From JABMRP01 sp964444795 (GTDB lineage: Bacteria > Planctomycetota > Planctomycetia > Pirellulales > Thermoguttaceae): DNA of 17,718 nt. Numbering within the stretch: position 1 is the first letter of the stretch; each line of letters begins with the position of its first letter. The notes beneath the pieces were generated by a model. That model worked only from the letters and a program-made list of their open reading frames with translations, was not told the origin of the DNA and did no database searches. The DNA is taken from NCBI GenBank assembly GCA_964444795.1, contig CAYUIQ010000190.1, positions 1 to 17,718 on the forward strand. Reading direction: 5' to 3'. Below are positions 5,909 through 12,907 of the stretch, in pieces. The position numbers and the translations under genes were made by a program.

Positions 5909-7375
5909 TCATCGCTTGCGACGGTATCCGAACCACGCCAACCCCAGCAGCCCCAGGATGGCCAAAGCGAAGCTCGTGGGCTCGGGGGCGGCGACGCTGA
6001 TCTCACCGGTCTGGGGGAGATTCGACAGGTCCCAAACCAGCGCCGGCGTGGTCAGTTGGGGCAGGTTGATCGTATCGAACGTGCCGTCCAGCGAGCCGAA
6101 ATCGAGGATGTTGAACGTCCGCGGGGCCGTTACCTCGCCGCCGAGGAAGGCCACGTCGAGCGTTGCGCCGGGTGCAATGGTCAAGTCGCCCAGGCCGGCA
6201 GCCCCGACGGAGAGCAGATCGGCCGTTGCGGCGGCCGGGTCGATCTCGATCTTCAGCGTGTCGTCGGCGCCGATTGTAAAGGCGTTGGCGAAGGTGAGTT
6301 CGGCGAACGAGTTCGTCGGCGCCTGACCGGCGAAACTCTGACTGGCCATCAGGCCGCCGGGATTTCCGGAACCGTCGTCCGTCAGCAGCGAAACGGTGAA
6401 GTTGGACAAGCGGTCCTGGCAACAACCGTCCGCCCGCTGCCAGACACGGATCGTTTCCATGTCCTGGGTCGAGCCGAGGTCCAGCGTGTAGAAGTTGCTC
6501 AGTCCGTCGCGGCTCCAGACGGAAGCGCCCGTTTCCAAGTTGCCATCGAATACGCTGCTCGTGCTGCCGTGACCGCCGACGCCCTGCAGGCTGTGGAAGC
6601 TCGTGCCGGCGACGTCGTTCGTGCTCGGTGCGCTGTTGTTGTTCGGCGTCACGCCGGGGCCGAACGCTTCGATCTCGCTGGAATGCAGGGGCCGGTCCGC
6701 GCCGCCGTTGTTCTGGACGCGGATAAATCGGGCGTTGCGACCGACCTGTTCGGTGCCGATCGCGCCGTCACCGCCGGGCAAGATCATCTGTCCCGGGGCT
6801 AGGGTCATCGTCGTCGTTGCCGGTGCCTGACCGAGAAAGGTTTGGCTGGCCACCACCGCTCCAGGCACTCCGCCGTTGTCCGCCTCAAGCGTGATCGTGA
6901 AATCTCTGAGCCGATCCTGGCAGCAACCATCGCCTCGCTGCTGCACCAAGATCTCCTGAAGGTCGACCGTTTGTCCCAGATCCACCAGCGCCTCGACTTT
7001 GTACTCACCGGGCGCGCTCATTTGGTCGTCCCGGGTCCAGGTATTGCCACCAGTAGTGACGCGGCCGCTGATCAGATGGCCCTCGGAGCCGTGGCCACCC
7101 ACGCCATACACGGTTGACGCACTGGCGCCCTTGCTGCTGGTGGCGAAGTCTTCCCCCAGCAGCAGAGCCTGGATTTCGCCGATGTGGAAATATGTGTCGA
7201 GATTATTCGGTTTGGTCTTATTGACGCGGACAAACCGCCCGCTTGCCGTGTTGGGGATGATGGCCGCCCCGGCCGTTTGAGTCAGCACGAGGCTGGTCGC
7301 GAGTATCGCGGCGAAGAACAAGAGATAGCGGCCATGCAGCGGCTTGGCCGCGGTGGTGCAAGTCGAAGTCAACAT
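5909..7375 (-). CDS. PEP-CTERM sorted protein with two discoidin (F5/8 type C)-like modules
   Basis: 488 residues. The N-terminal signal peptide has a long basic region (hydrophobic core 17-38). Two homologous modules follow, at about 46-185 and 215-354. Each runs from an R-F-(V/I)-R-V strand and an (I/S)-E-I-(Q/E)-A element through V-G-G-H-G to a (R/A)DGCCQDRL motif (CCQDRL at 151-156 and 318-323), then ASQ(T/S)F-GQAP. Residues 380-460 match the LTIAPGATLDV ... FNILDFGSLDGTFD domain common before planctomycete PEP-CTERM tails. The C-terminus is the sorting signal: P464-E465-P466, a hydrophobic helix, then YRRKR. The protein is probably exported, processed by an exosortase-type enzyme and displayed at the surface, perhaps binding glycans. 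The ATG at 7375 follows AAAGGGA. Confidence 0.88.
   Translation of the reverse strand: MLTSTCTTAAKPLHGRYLLFFAAILATSLVLTQTAGAAIIPNTASGRFVRVNKTKPNNLDTYFHIGEIQALLLGEDFATSSKGASASTVYGVGGHGSEGHLISGRVTTGGNTWTRDDQMSAPGEYKVEALVDLGQTVDLQEILVQQRGDGCCQDRLRDFTITLEADNGGVPGAVVASQTFLGQAPATTTMTLAPGQMILPGGDGAIGTEQVGRNARFIRVQNNGGADRPLHSSEIEAFGPGVTPNNNSAPSTNDVAGTSFHSLQGVGGHGSTSSVFDGNLETGASVWSRDGLSNFYTLDLGSTQDMETIRVWQRADGCCQDRLSNFTVSLLTDDGSGNPGGLMASQSFAGQAPTNSFAELTFANAFTIGADDTLKIEIDPAAATADLLSVGAAGLGDLTIAPGATLDVAFLGGEVTAPRTFNILDFGSLDGTFDTINLPQLTTPALVWDLSNLPQTGEISVAAPEPTSFALAILGLLGLAWFGYRRKR
6314..7240 (-). repeat. Internal duplication encoding the two CCQDRL modules
   Basis: Codons 46-185 and 215-354 of the PEP-CTERM gene encode homologous modules with the same order of conserved blocks (V-G-G-H-G, W-(T/S)-R-D, D-L-G, DGCCQDRL, ASQ-F-GQAP). 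This is a domain duplication at protein level; the DNA has diverged. Confidence 0.75.
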
Positions 7376-7541
7376 TTGGATTCCCTTTGGTTGTGAGTCT
7401 GGATGTCGATCTGGCAGGGTAATTCGGTTCGTGGGTCTGGCTACGGCCTGACCCAACGGCTTGCCGCGGAGCCAATCTCCGCCGCTGCTTCGAGGTGTTC
7501 CGCCCCGAAAGACCGATTTGGCCAGAAGAGGACTCCCTCAA

Positions 7542-7562
7542 CCTCTACTGTAGTTGTAGAGG
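7542..7562. repeat. Inverted repeat CCTCTAC-N7-GTAGAGG
   Basis: Perfect 7-base arms around TGTAGTT, about 170 bases upstream of the PEP-CTERM start. It could be an operator dyad for that gene, but there is no second copy to support this. Confidence 0.45.
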
Positions 7563-7684
7563 CCGGAACGGTCAAACGGATTGCACTCACCCCCTGTGCG
7601 TGTGGCAATGTTGGATCGGCCGGTCTCCTCCGCCCTGGGCCCCGTGTCACTCGGCAACCGCTTGAGATCGTGAGCCGCAATTCC

Positions 7685-7746
7685 GTACGATGGCCCTCCG
7701 AAACCACCGGCTCGGGGGCATCGACGGGCTCGGAGGCCCATCGTAC
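7685..7746. repeat. 62-base palindromic repeat element, copy 2
   Basis: The left arm GTACGATGGCCCTCCGA (7685-7701) and right arm TCGGAGGCCCATCGTAC (7730-7746) are inverted complements with one mismatch, around a 28-base loop. The element is exactly as long as the copy at 1541-1602 and its left outer arm is identical. The interior differs, as expected if the ends are under constraint or define a mobile unit. Confidence 0.82.
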
Positions 7747-7858
7747 AGTTGGGATGGCCCTCCATCCGCAAATCAGTTGACACGTAGCCCGTTGGCAGTA
7801 TGATGAATGGCACATCGGTCGCCGTTCTGAGCGGTCGCGCGGCCGGTGGGAATCTCTT

Positions 7859-7896
7859 CGGGGGCCGGATACTCATCGCCCCCGGTTGTTTTTCTT
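7859..7896 (+). terminator. Terminator-like hairpin in the leader of the DUF1559 gene
   Basis: CGGGGGC (7859-7865) and GCCCCCG (7878-7884) are perfectly complementary around a 12-base loop, followed by GTTGTTTTTCTT. It ends 47 bases before the ATG at 7944. No plus-strand gene lies upstream for it to terminate. Confidence 0.45.
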
Positions 7897-7943
7897 GCCG
7901 ATACACTAGCGTGGCAATTAGGTTAGTAGCATAGGATTGAGAC

Positions 7944-8957
7944 ATGTCGTCAAACTGCCATCCGTCGGTGGCCGGGAAAGCCGCGAAACGCGGCGGCTCG
8001 ATTGTCCCTTCGCGAGGCGCGTTCACCCTAGTCGAACTCCTGGTGGTGATTGCCATCATCGGCATTCTCATCGGGCTGCTGCTGCCGGCGGTGCAATCGG
8101 TGCGGGAAGCGGCGAGACGGATCCAGTGCAGCAACAATCTCAAGCAGATCGGCCTGGCGTTTCTCAACCACGAAGAGGCGCACGGCCACCTGCCCACGGG
8201 CGGCTGGGGTTGGGGGTGGATCGGCGACCCGGATCGCGGGTTCAGTGAAAAACAGCCCGGCGGATGGGGCTTCAATGTCCTGCCGTTCATTGAGCAGAGC
8301 GCGCTGCACGACCTGGGCGTTGGGCTGGGCGATTCCGAGAAGAGGACCCAACTGCGGATCATGGTCGAGACACCGCTAGCCACGTACATTTGCCCCTCGC
8401 GACGGCGAGCGATTGCCTATCCCAACCGGCACTCGCATTATAACTGCGACAAGCCGAGCGTCGCCGCCCGAACCGACTACGCGGCCTCGATGGGCAACAG
8501 TACCTATACCGGCGGCGGCAGCCCGGGTAGCTATGCGACGGGCGATGGGATGAGCGAGCAGGAGTGGAGCGCGTACGGTATCAACTACAACGGCATCTCC
8601 TACCGCCGCAGCATGATTACCATGGGCGACATTAAGGACGGAAACACCAATACCTATATGGTGGGCGAGCGCTATCTCAATCCGGATCATTACGTAACGG
8701 GCAACGATTCGGCCGACGACCAGAATCTCTACATCGGTCACGACCGGGACATCGTCCGGGACACGCGGTATCCGCCGGCTCAGGACCAACCTGGCTGGGG
8801 CGCCCAATTCGTCTTCGGCTCGGCTCATGCCAACGGCTGGAACGTCACGCTCTGCGACGGCTCGGTCCGCTCGATCAGCTTCTCCATCGACGCGGAAACC
8901 CACAGCCGGCTTGGCAACCGCATGGACATGCTCCCGATCGACGCGAGCAAGTTTTAG
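7944..8957 (+). CDS. DUF1559 prepilin-like (type II secretion pseudopilin-type) protein
   Basis: 337 residues. The N-terminal prepilin signature AFTLVELLVVIAIIGILIG begins at residue 26, with the usual Glu (E31) at +5. DUF1559 (SBP_bac_10) follows, starting AVQSVREAARRIQCSNNLKQIGLA and ending in the H-X9-DG motif: H295, then nine residues, then D305-G306. Planctomycetes carry many such paralogs; they are thought to be exported pilin-like surface or periplasmic proteins of unknown function. Oddity: the residue before the mature F is Ala rather than the usual Gly (SRG-A-FTLVE), so either prepilin peptidase accepts Ala or cleavage is shifted by one residue. The start ATG has a modest AGGA 7 bases upstream. 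The stop overlaps the convergent membrane-protein stop by 3 bases. Confidence 0.93.
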   Translation: MSSNCHPSVAGKAAKRGGSIVPSRGAFTLVELLVVIAIIGILIGLLLPAVQSVREAARRIQCSNNLKQIGLAFLNHEEAHGHLPTGGWGWGWIGDPDRGFSEKQPGGWGFNVLPFIEQSALHDLGVGLGDSEKRTQLRIMVETPLATYICPSRRRAIAYPNRHSHYNCDKPSVAARTDYAASMGNSTYTGGGSPGSYATGDGMSEQEWSAYGINYNGISYRRSMITMGDIKDGNTNTYMVGERYLNPDHYVTGNDSADDQNLYIGHDRDIVRDTRYPPAQDQPGWGAQFVFGSAHANGWNVTLCDGSVRSISFSIDAETHSRLGNRMDMLPIDASKF

Positions 8958-10321
8958 CCCGCGCGTCCACGGCGCCAGAGGCGGAAATCACCCACGGTGG
9001 CCAGCGCGATCCGGTCGTCGAGATTGGGCCGGAAGATGGTCAACAGCAGCAGGGGTAGATACCAGGCCATGCAGAGTCCGGAGAATTGCACGTCGCAGTA
9101 TTGGGCGGCCAGCATTACGGCGGCCGAGTGGCTCAGCAGGGTTCCTAGATTCTTCCGCGTCGGCCATAGGGCAAGGCTGACGGAGAGGGCGACGAACGCG
9201 GCCAGCACGGGGATTCTAAACGCCCAGGGATAGTACTTCCAGAATCCGGCCGTGACGTTCAGCGAGAGGCTGGGCCAGCCGAACATCAGCATCAATTGAT
9301 CGAGAAAGGGCTCGCTGCCGGTGGAGGTCAGGGCCAGCGTGGAGATCAGCAAAGCGAGCGTACACAGACCGCCGACGAGGAATCGAAATAGGCCACGACG
9401 CCAGTAGAACCCGCACCAAAGCGGGAACAAGAACAGAGGATAGGGGATCACGCCGGCAGCCAAGGCGATCAACACACCGGCCACCAAAGGCCGGCGGTAG
9501 GCGGCCACCGCCCAGACCAACAGCGCCGCCGGTATGGCGTGATCGATCCGGCCGGTCATCTGGGTCGTGTAGGGTAGCAGCAAGTAGAGCGCGGCCACGG
9601 CAACGCCGGTGTGGATGTTGGCGAAATGCCGGTAGCCGATCAGCACCATGCCGATGACCACGCCCAGATGGGCGAGGATGGCCGTCGTTTGAGCGGCCGC
9701 CACGTGGATTGCCGCTTGCCGCGACTTTTCCGGTTGGGTTTCATCTTCGGGGGCCATCGCCCCCTGGGAAAGGTTGCCCACGATGTAAAACAGCGGATAA
9801 CCCGGCCCGTGCCATTCGGTGTCGCGTGGCGTGGCGTTTCCATCGTCGGTTTTCGCGGTGTCGGTTCTCGCGGTGTCGGCTTTCGCGGCCTGCCGGCTGA
9901 GTTGTTGTTCCAATCGCCGCGCGCCGGCCAGATCGGACTCGCTGGTCTGCGTCGTGACCACGTTGGCCATCAGGAATATCAGCAGCGCCACGCCGGTAAA
10001 GGTAAGCCCCTCGGCCGATAGATTCGGTTCCAGCAGAGGCCGCCGGATGGGAATCGGATCGACCAACAGACGGACAAAAAACAGCCCGCCGATGACAAAC
10101 AGCCACTGATACCCGAACCGCTCCAAATCCGTCCACCAGGTCATCTCCAGACCGAAGGTTACCAGCAGTAGCCCGGGGGCGAAGGCGATCAGCAGCACCA
10201 GGTCCAAGTTGCGAACGCTCCAGAATCGCCGAAACTTGAAGTAGATTCCGATCGTCATCAGCGACGACAGGTACGTCCAGGTGGTCGCGTTGAGACTGTA
10301 TTCAAAGAGGATGTCTTGCAT
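8954..10321 (-). CDS. Polytopic inner-membrane protein, possibly GT-C glycosyltransferase-like
   Basis: 455 residues with about ten hydrophobic segments. Examples are around 12-28, 40-56 (LVLLIAFAPGLLLVTFGL), 72-86, 108-120, a cluster from 210 to 345, and 370-430. A charged Ala/Lys/Thr/Asp linker (about 140-165) is encoded by a 15-base tandem repeat. The stretch TGRIDHAIPAALLVWAVAAY followed by RRPLVAGVLIALAAG resembles GT87/DUF2029 mannosyltransferase-like membrane proteins, but I cannot place a catalytic Asp, so this is inference. No family is recognised with certainty. It lies 70 bases after the downstream-paralog gene on the same strand and may belong to that transcript. The ribosome binding site is weak. 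Confidence 0.75.
   Translation of the reverse strand: MQDILFEYSLNATTWTYLSSLMTIGIYFKFRRFWSVRNLDLVLLIAFAPGLLLVTFGLEMTWWTDLERFGYQWLFVIGGLFFVRLLVDPIPIRRPLLEPNLSAEGLTFTGVALLIFLMANVVTTQTSESDLAGARRLEQQLSRQAAKADTARTDTAKTDDGNATPRDTEWHGPGYPLFYIVGNLSQGAMAPEDETQPEKSRQAAIHVAAAQTTAILAHLGVVIGMVLIGYRHFANIHTGVAVAALYLLLPYTTQMTGRIDHAIPAALLVWAVAAYRRPLVAGVLIALAAGVIPYPLFLFPLWCGFYWRRGLFRFLVGGLCTLALLISTLALTSTGSEPFLDQLMLMFGWPSLSLNVTAGFWKYYPWAFRIPVLAAFVALSVSLALWPTRKNLGTLLSHSAAVMLAAQYCDVQFSGLCMAWYLPLLLLTIFRPNLDDRIALATVGDFRLWRRGRAG
9845..9889. repeat. Three tandem 15-base repeats inside the membrane-protein gene
   Basis: The units GTCGGTTTTCGCGGT, GTCGGTTCTCGCGGT and GTCGGCTTTCGCGGC are directly adjacent. On the coding strand they give a five-residue period, AKADT-ARTDT-AKTDD, in the soluble linker. 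The repeat is in frame, so copy-number change would only alter linker length. Confidence 0.8.
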
Positions 10322-10391
10322 GGACTTTCGCGCGTCAGGAGTTCACCGTCGTGCCCGCTAACCGTCGTGCTCCGCTGCCGAACCACGCAGC

Positions 10392-10874
10392 CTACTTCTC
10401 TTCCGGTTTATCCACGGCGTGGTTGTGCAAGAACCACCGCGAATCGATCTTCTCCAGCGAGACATCCTCCACACCTTCGGCCTCCGACCAGGCGAGCGCT
10501 TCCCGGATCGTCCATTGGCCGTCTTTGAGGTGACGCTCGACGGCATCGACGATCTCTTCGGCCCTGTCTCTTTCGCTAAGTTCCTTGGCGAGTGTCTCCA
10601 GATTCTCGACCTTTCCGTCCACCTCCTTGTCGATGTGTGAAGGCGAAGCCAGGTGGGCCAGCACGTATTTCGCGTCGCCGGCTTTCATCGCTTTGGCGAT
10701 CGAGCGCATCGTCTCCTGGGGATCGGCTTGGGGGTACTTCTGGAGGTCGACCCGGATTCCGTAACGCTCCTGGAGGTTCCTCGCCGCGGAATCGTCCTGG
10801 GCGCTGAGCCGCCCCGCGGTGGTCATCGCAGCCAACAAAGCGGCCAGAAGTACGCTAGCTCGCATGGCGGTCAT
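10392..10874 (-). CDS. Small exported protein, downstream member of a tandem paralogous pair
   Basis: 160 residues. A signal peptide (RASVLLAALLAAMTTAGRLSAQ, cleavage after LSA) precedes a compact alpha/beta domain. Shared landmarks with the neighbouring gene are RYGIRVDLQKY, DPQETMRS, YVLAHLASPSHID, DGQWTI, SLEKIDSRWF and HN. The domain ends WFLHNH, reminiscent of NTF2-like or SnoaL-like lumazine-binding folds, but this is not certain. I know of no assigned function; the family appears planctomycete-restricted as far as I can recall. The ATG at 10874 is chosen because AAGGAG lies 9 bases upstream; the ATG at 10865 is the alternative. It is followed at 70 bases by the membrane-protein gene. 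Confidence 0.8.
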   Translation of the reverse strand: MTAMRASVLLAALLAAMTTAGRLSAQDDSAARNLQERYGIRVDLQKYPQADPQETMRSIAKAMKAGDAKYVLAHLASPSHIDKEVDGKVENLETLAKELSERDRAEEIVDAVERHLKDGQWTIREALAWSEAEGVEDVSLEKIDSRWFLHNHAVDKPEEK

Positions 10875-10990
10875 GCGTATTCTCTCCTTGTCCAGAAGCT
10901 AGAAATCGACAGCGAGGATCGTCAAGACCCCCCCTATTGTACTTCGCAAACGGGCTGGCAGAAAGCTCAGAAGCGAAGAAAGGGGCGTGG

Positions 10991-11479
10991 TTACCGGGGC
11001 ATCGGTACCGGCGTATTGTGCATAAACCAACGCTGGCCGACTTTTTCCAGCGACAAGCCCGCAGCGCCCTCGACGTGCGACCAGGCCCCCTGACGCCAGA
11101 TGGTCCAGGCTCCGTCGTCGAGATGGCCGCCCAACGCGGCGACCAGCCGCTTCGATTTCTCGGGCGTCGCCTTGGCCGCCAATGCCCGAAAGGCCGCCAG
11201 ATCGCCCTCCAGTTTCTCGTCGACCTGGGCCGGCGAGATGAGATGGGCCAACATGTACTCGGTGTCGCCGGTTTCTAACGCACGAATTACCGAGCGAATG
11301 GCCTGCTGGGGGTCGTCCTGGGCGTATCGCCGCGGATCGGCCCGGATGTCGTACCGGCGGGTCAAAAAAGCATAGTCCTGGCCGTCCTCCGCCGGCAAAC
11401 GGTCGGCCGACATGGTTTCCAGGAACAAGGCACCCAGCATACCGAGAATCCACGCCATCGAGGTGATCGTGCGTTTCAT
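10991..11479 (-). CDS. Small exported protein, upstream member of a tandem paralogous pair
   Basis: 162 residues. A signal peptide (SMAWILGMLGALFLETMSA) precedes a domain aligned end to end with its neighbour: RYDIRADPRRY, DDPQQAIRSV, YMLAHLISPAQVDEKLEGD, HLDDGAWTI, SLEKVGQRWFMHN. Most differences are in the central helix (E/K-rich in the neighbour, Ala-rich here). The pair arose by tandem duplication and has diverged well past strain-level variation. A 116-base gap separates them. Start ATG at 11479 with AGGA close upstream. A TAGAAT box on the minus strand (11538-11533) is a possible -10 for this gene, without a clear -35. Function unknown. Confidence 0.8.
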   Translation of the reverse strand: MKRTITSMAWILGMLGALFLETMSADRLPAEDGQDYAFLTRRYDIRADPRRYAQDDPQQAIRSVIRALETGDTEYMLAHLISPAQVDEKLEGDLAAFRALAAKATPEKSKRLVAALGGHLDDGAWTIWRQGAWSHVEGAAGLSLEKVGQRWFMHNTPVPMPR

Positions 11480-11576
11480 GGCGTCCTGCCTGTCGAATGA
11501 ATGCACCGCTGGCTTGGGAGAAACGACGTGGCATTCTAGCCACGGACCGGCGGGAGTAACAGGCCAGTTCACCCAG

Positions 11577-12812
11577 CTAACGGGTGGTCTCTTCCAGGCG
11601 ATGGCGGGCCTCCTCGGCCCAAGGCGTGCCGGGGGCCTGGTCGACGAATGCCTGCCAATGAGCCCTCGCTTCGTCGGATTTCCCTTGCTCGTCGAGCAGA
11701 CGGGCGAGGTGATAGTGGGCGTCGGCATAGTCGGGGTGGTAGGCCAGGGCGCCGGCCAATGCGGCGGCGGCCAGTTCGCGTTGCCCCATTTCGGCCAAGA
11801 TGCAGCCCAGGTTGCCCCGGGCCTCGACGTAGTCTTCGTCCAACTCGACGGCCATGTAGTAGCGTTCTCGGGCGCCCGCCAAATCGCCCAGCCGGTAGAG
11901 CAACTCGGCCAGTTGGAAGCAGACGTCGGGCCGGGGACCGCCGGCGGCGTTGGCGGCGCGATACATCTCGGCAGCCGCCTCCAACTGACCGTCTTCCTCC
12001 AACTCGGCGGCCATGCGGCAGATCTCCTCGGGCGAGGTCGCCTCATCGGCCCGTTGGCGATAGTCGTCCAGTGAGAGCGTGCCGCGGGGCCGTTCTCCGG
12101 CAGGGCAGGGCACCGCGTCGGTCGCTCCCTCGGAGGCCTCGAAATCGAATCTCAGTTGTCCGCCCGGCTCGACCAGCCCGTCGCCTTGACGGAGCAGGAT
12201 GTCCTTGCCCTGGATGATGACCGAGAGCTGGGCCAGAGGGCGCTGGACGTCGGGCAGATAGCGGGCCAATGCGGCGAGTTTCTTCTCGATCGCCCGGGGC
12301 GACGTACCGGCGGACAGCAAATCGGCCAGATGCCGCGCCGTGGCGACCTCCTGGAAGTCGAAGTAGGGCAAGCGCCGCACCTCGCGCACGGGCACGATCA
12401 GCCCTCGCCGATGCCAGCGGCGAACGATCGGCAGGGGCACGTCCAGTAGTTTGGCGAGCATCGCCGGCGTGTACAGCCGGTGAACGTCCTCTCCTCCTTC
12501 GTCGACCAGCCCGAGCCGGTGCCACAATTGCGTTTCGGTGACGACCTCCAACCGCCCACCGTCGACCGCCTCGCGCATGGCGTCGTCGAAAAGCTCTTCC
12601 CGATCACCGAGATCCGGCCAGGGAAACTCCTCCTCGCCCATCACCAGCAAGTCGACCGCGGCACTCGGCTTGTCGACCACGACGGCCCCATGCCCCCGGG
12701 CCAATTGACACGCCTCGCGACGCCCCATACTGGCCAACTTGCCGGCAAACGCGACTCGCTTGCCCTGGAGGATCGGCGGTGACGGATTCGGATCGGCCGG
12801 CGACGTATTCAC
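11577..12812 (-). CDS. BRCT-MerR-TPR multidomain protein
   Basis: 411 residues from GTG at 12812. Residues 15-95 look like a BRCT domain (LQGKRVAFAGKLASMGRREA, then HGAVVVDKPSAAVDLLVMGE), as in DNA ligase LigA. Residues 112-185 are a MerR-type winged helix: YTPAMLAKLLDVPLPIVRRWHRRGLIVP, then LPYFDFQEVATARHLADLLSAGTSPRAI. A beta-rich linker (190-250) includes an SVIIQGKDILLRQGDGLVEP segment. Residues 262-395 contain at least three TPR units (AAEMYRAANAAGG, ARERYYMAVELDEDYVEARGNLG, AGALAYHPDYADAHYHLARL). No metal or effector cysteines of classical MerR sensors are evident. It is likely a DNA-binding scaffold or regulator; targets unknown. GTG is chosen for its GGGAG 8 bases upstream; the TTG at 12827 has no such site. 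Confidence 0.85.
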   Translation of the reverse strand: MNTSPADPNPSPPILQGKRVAFAGKLASMGRREACQLARGHGAVVVDKPSAAVDLLVMGEEEFPWPDLGDREELFDDAMREAVDGGRLEVVTETQLWHRLGLVDEGGEDVHRLYTPAMLAKLLDVPLPIVRRWHRRGLIVPVREVRRLPYFDFQEVATARHLADLLSAGTSPRAIEKKLAALARYLPDVQRPLAQLSVIIQGKDILLRQGDGLVEPGGQLRFDFEASEGATDAVPCPAGERPRGTLSLDDYRQRADEATSPEEICRMAAELEEDGQLEAAAEMYRAANAAGGPRPDVCFQLAELLYRLGDLAGARERYYMAVELDEDYVEARGNLGCILAEMGQRELAAAALAGALAYHPDYADAHYHLARLLDEQGKSDEARAHWQAFVDQAPGTPWAEEARHRLEETTR

Positions 12813-12860
12813 GAAAAGGACTCCCAAGCGACTCGGTAATAAGGATACGACGGATTCATT

Positions 12861-12889
12861 AGTGTGGCTGTCGGGGGCGAGGGTGTCAA
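12861..12889 (-). promoter_or_regulatory. Candidate promoter of the BRCT-MerR-TPR gene
   Basis: A perfect TTGACA -35 (12889-12884) is followed after 17 bases by CACACT (12866-12861), a poor -10 match. The start codon is about 50 bases downstream. Confidence 0.3.
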
Positions 12890-12907
12890 TCGGTGTGACA
12901 AGAGCAA

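Larger units (their letters stand above)
7376..7943. other. Gene-free divergent intergenic region (568 bases)
   Basis: This lies between the PEP-CTERM gene (-) and the DUF1559 gene (+). It contains a 7-base inverted repeat (7542-7562), the second 62-base palindromic element (7685-7746), a small palindrome GGATGG-CCCT-CCATCC just after it (7752-7767), and a terminator-like hairpin (7859-7896). No credible protein or recognised RNA gene was found. The long frames crossing it lack start signals and family features. Confidence 0.7.

Noticed and set aside
6056..6802. 248-codon plus-strand frame within the PEP-CTERM gene
   Set aside because: Shadow of the opposite strand; no start signal, no recognisable domain, and the minus-strand protein has signal peptide and sorting tail.
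7538..8389. 283-codon minus-strand frame across the intergenic region and the DUF1559 N-terminus
   Set aside because: Antisense to the prepilin signature, passes through the palindromic element, Ser/Pro/Arg-rich composition typical of a shadow.
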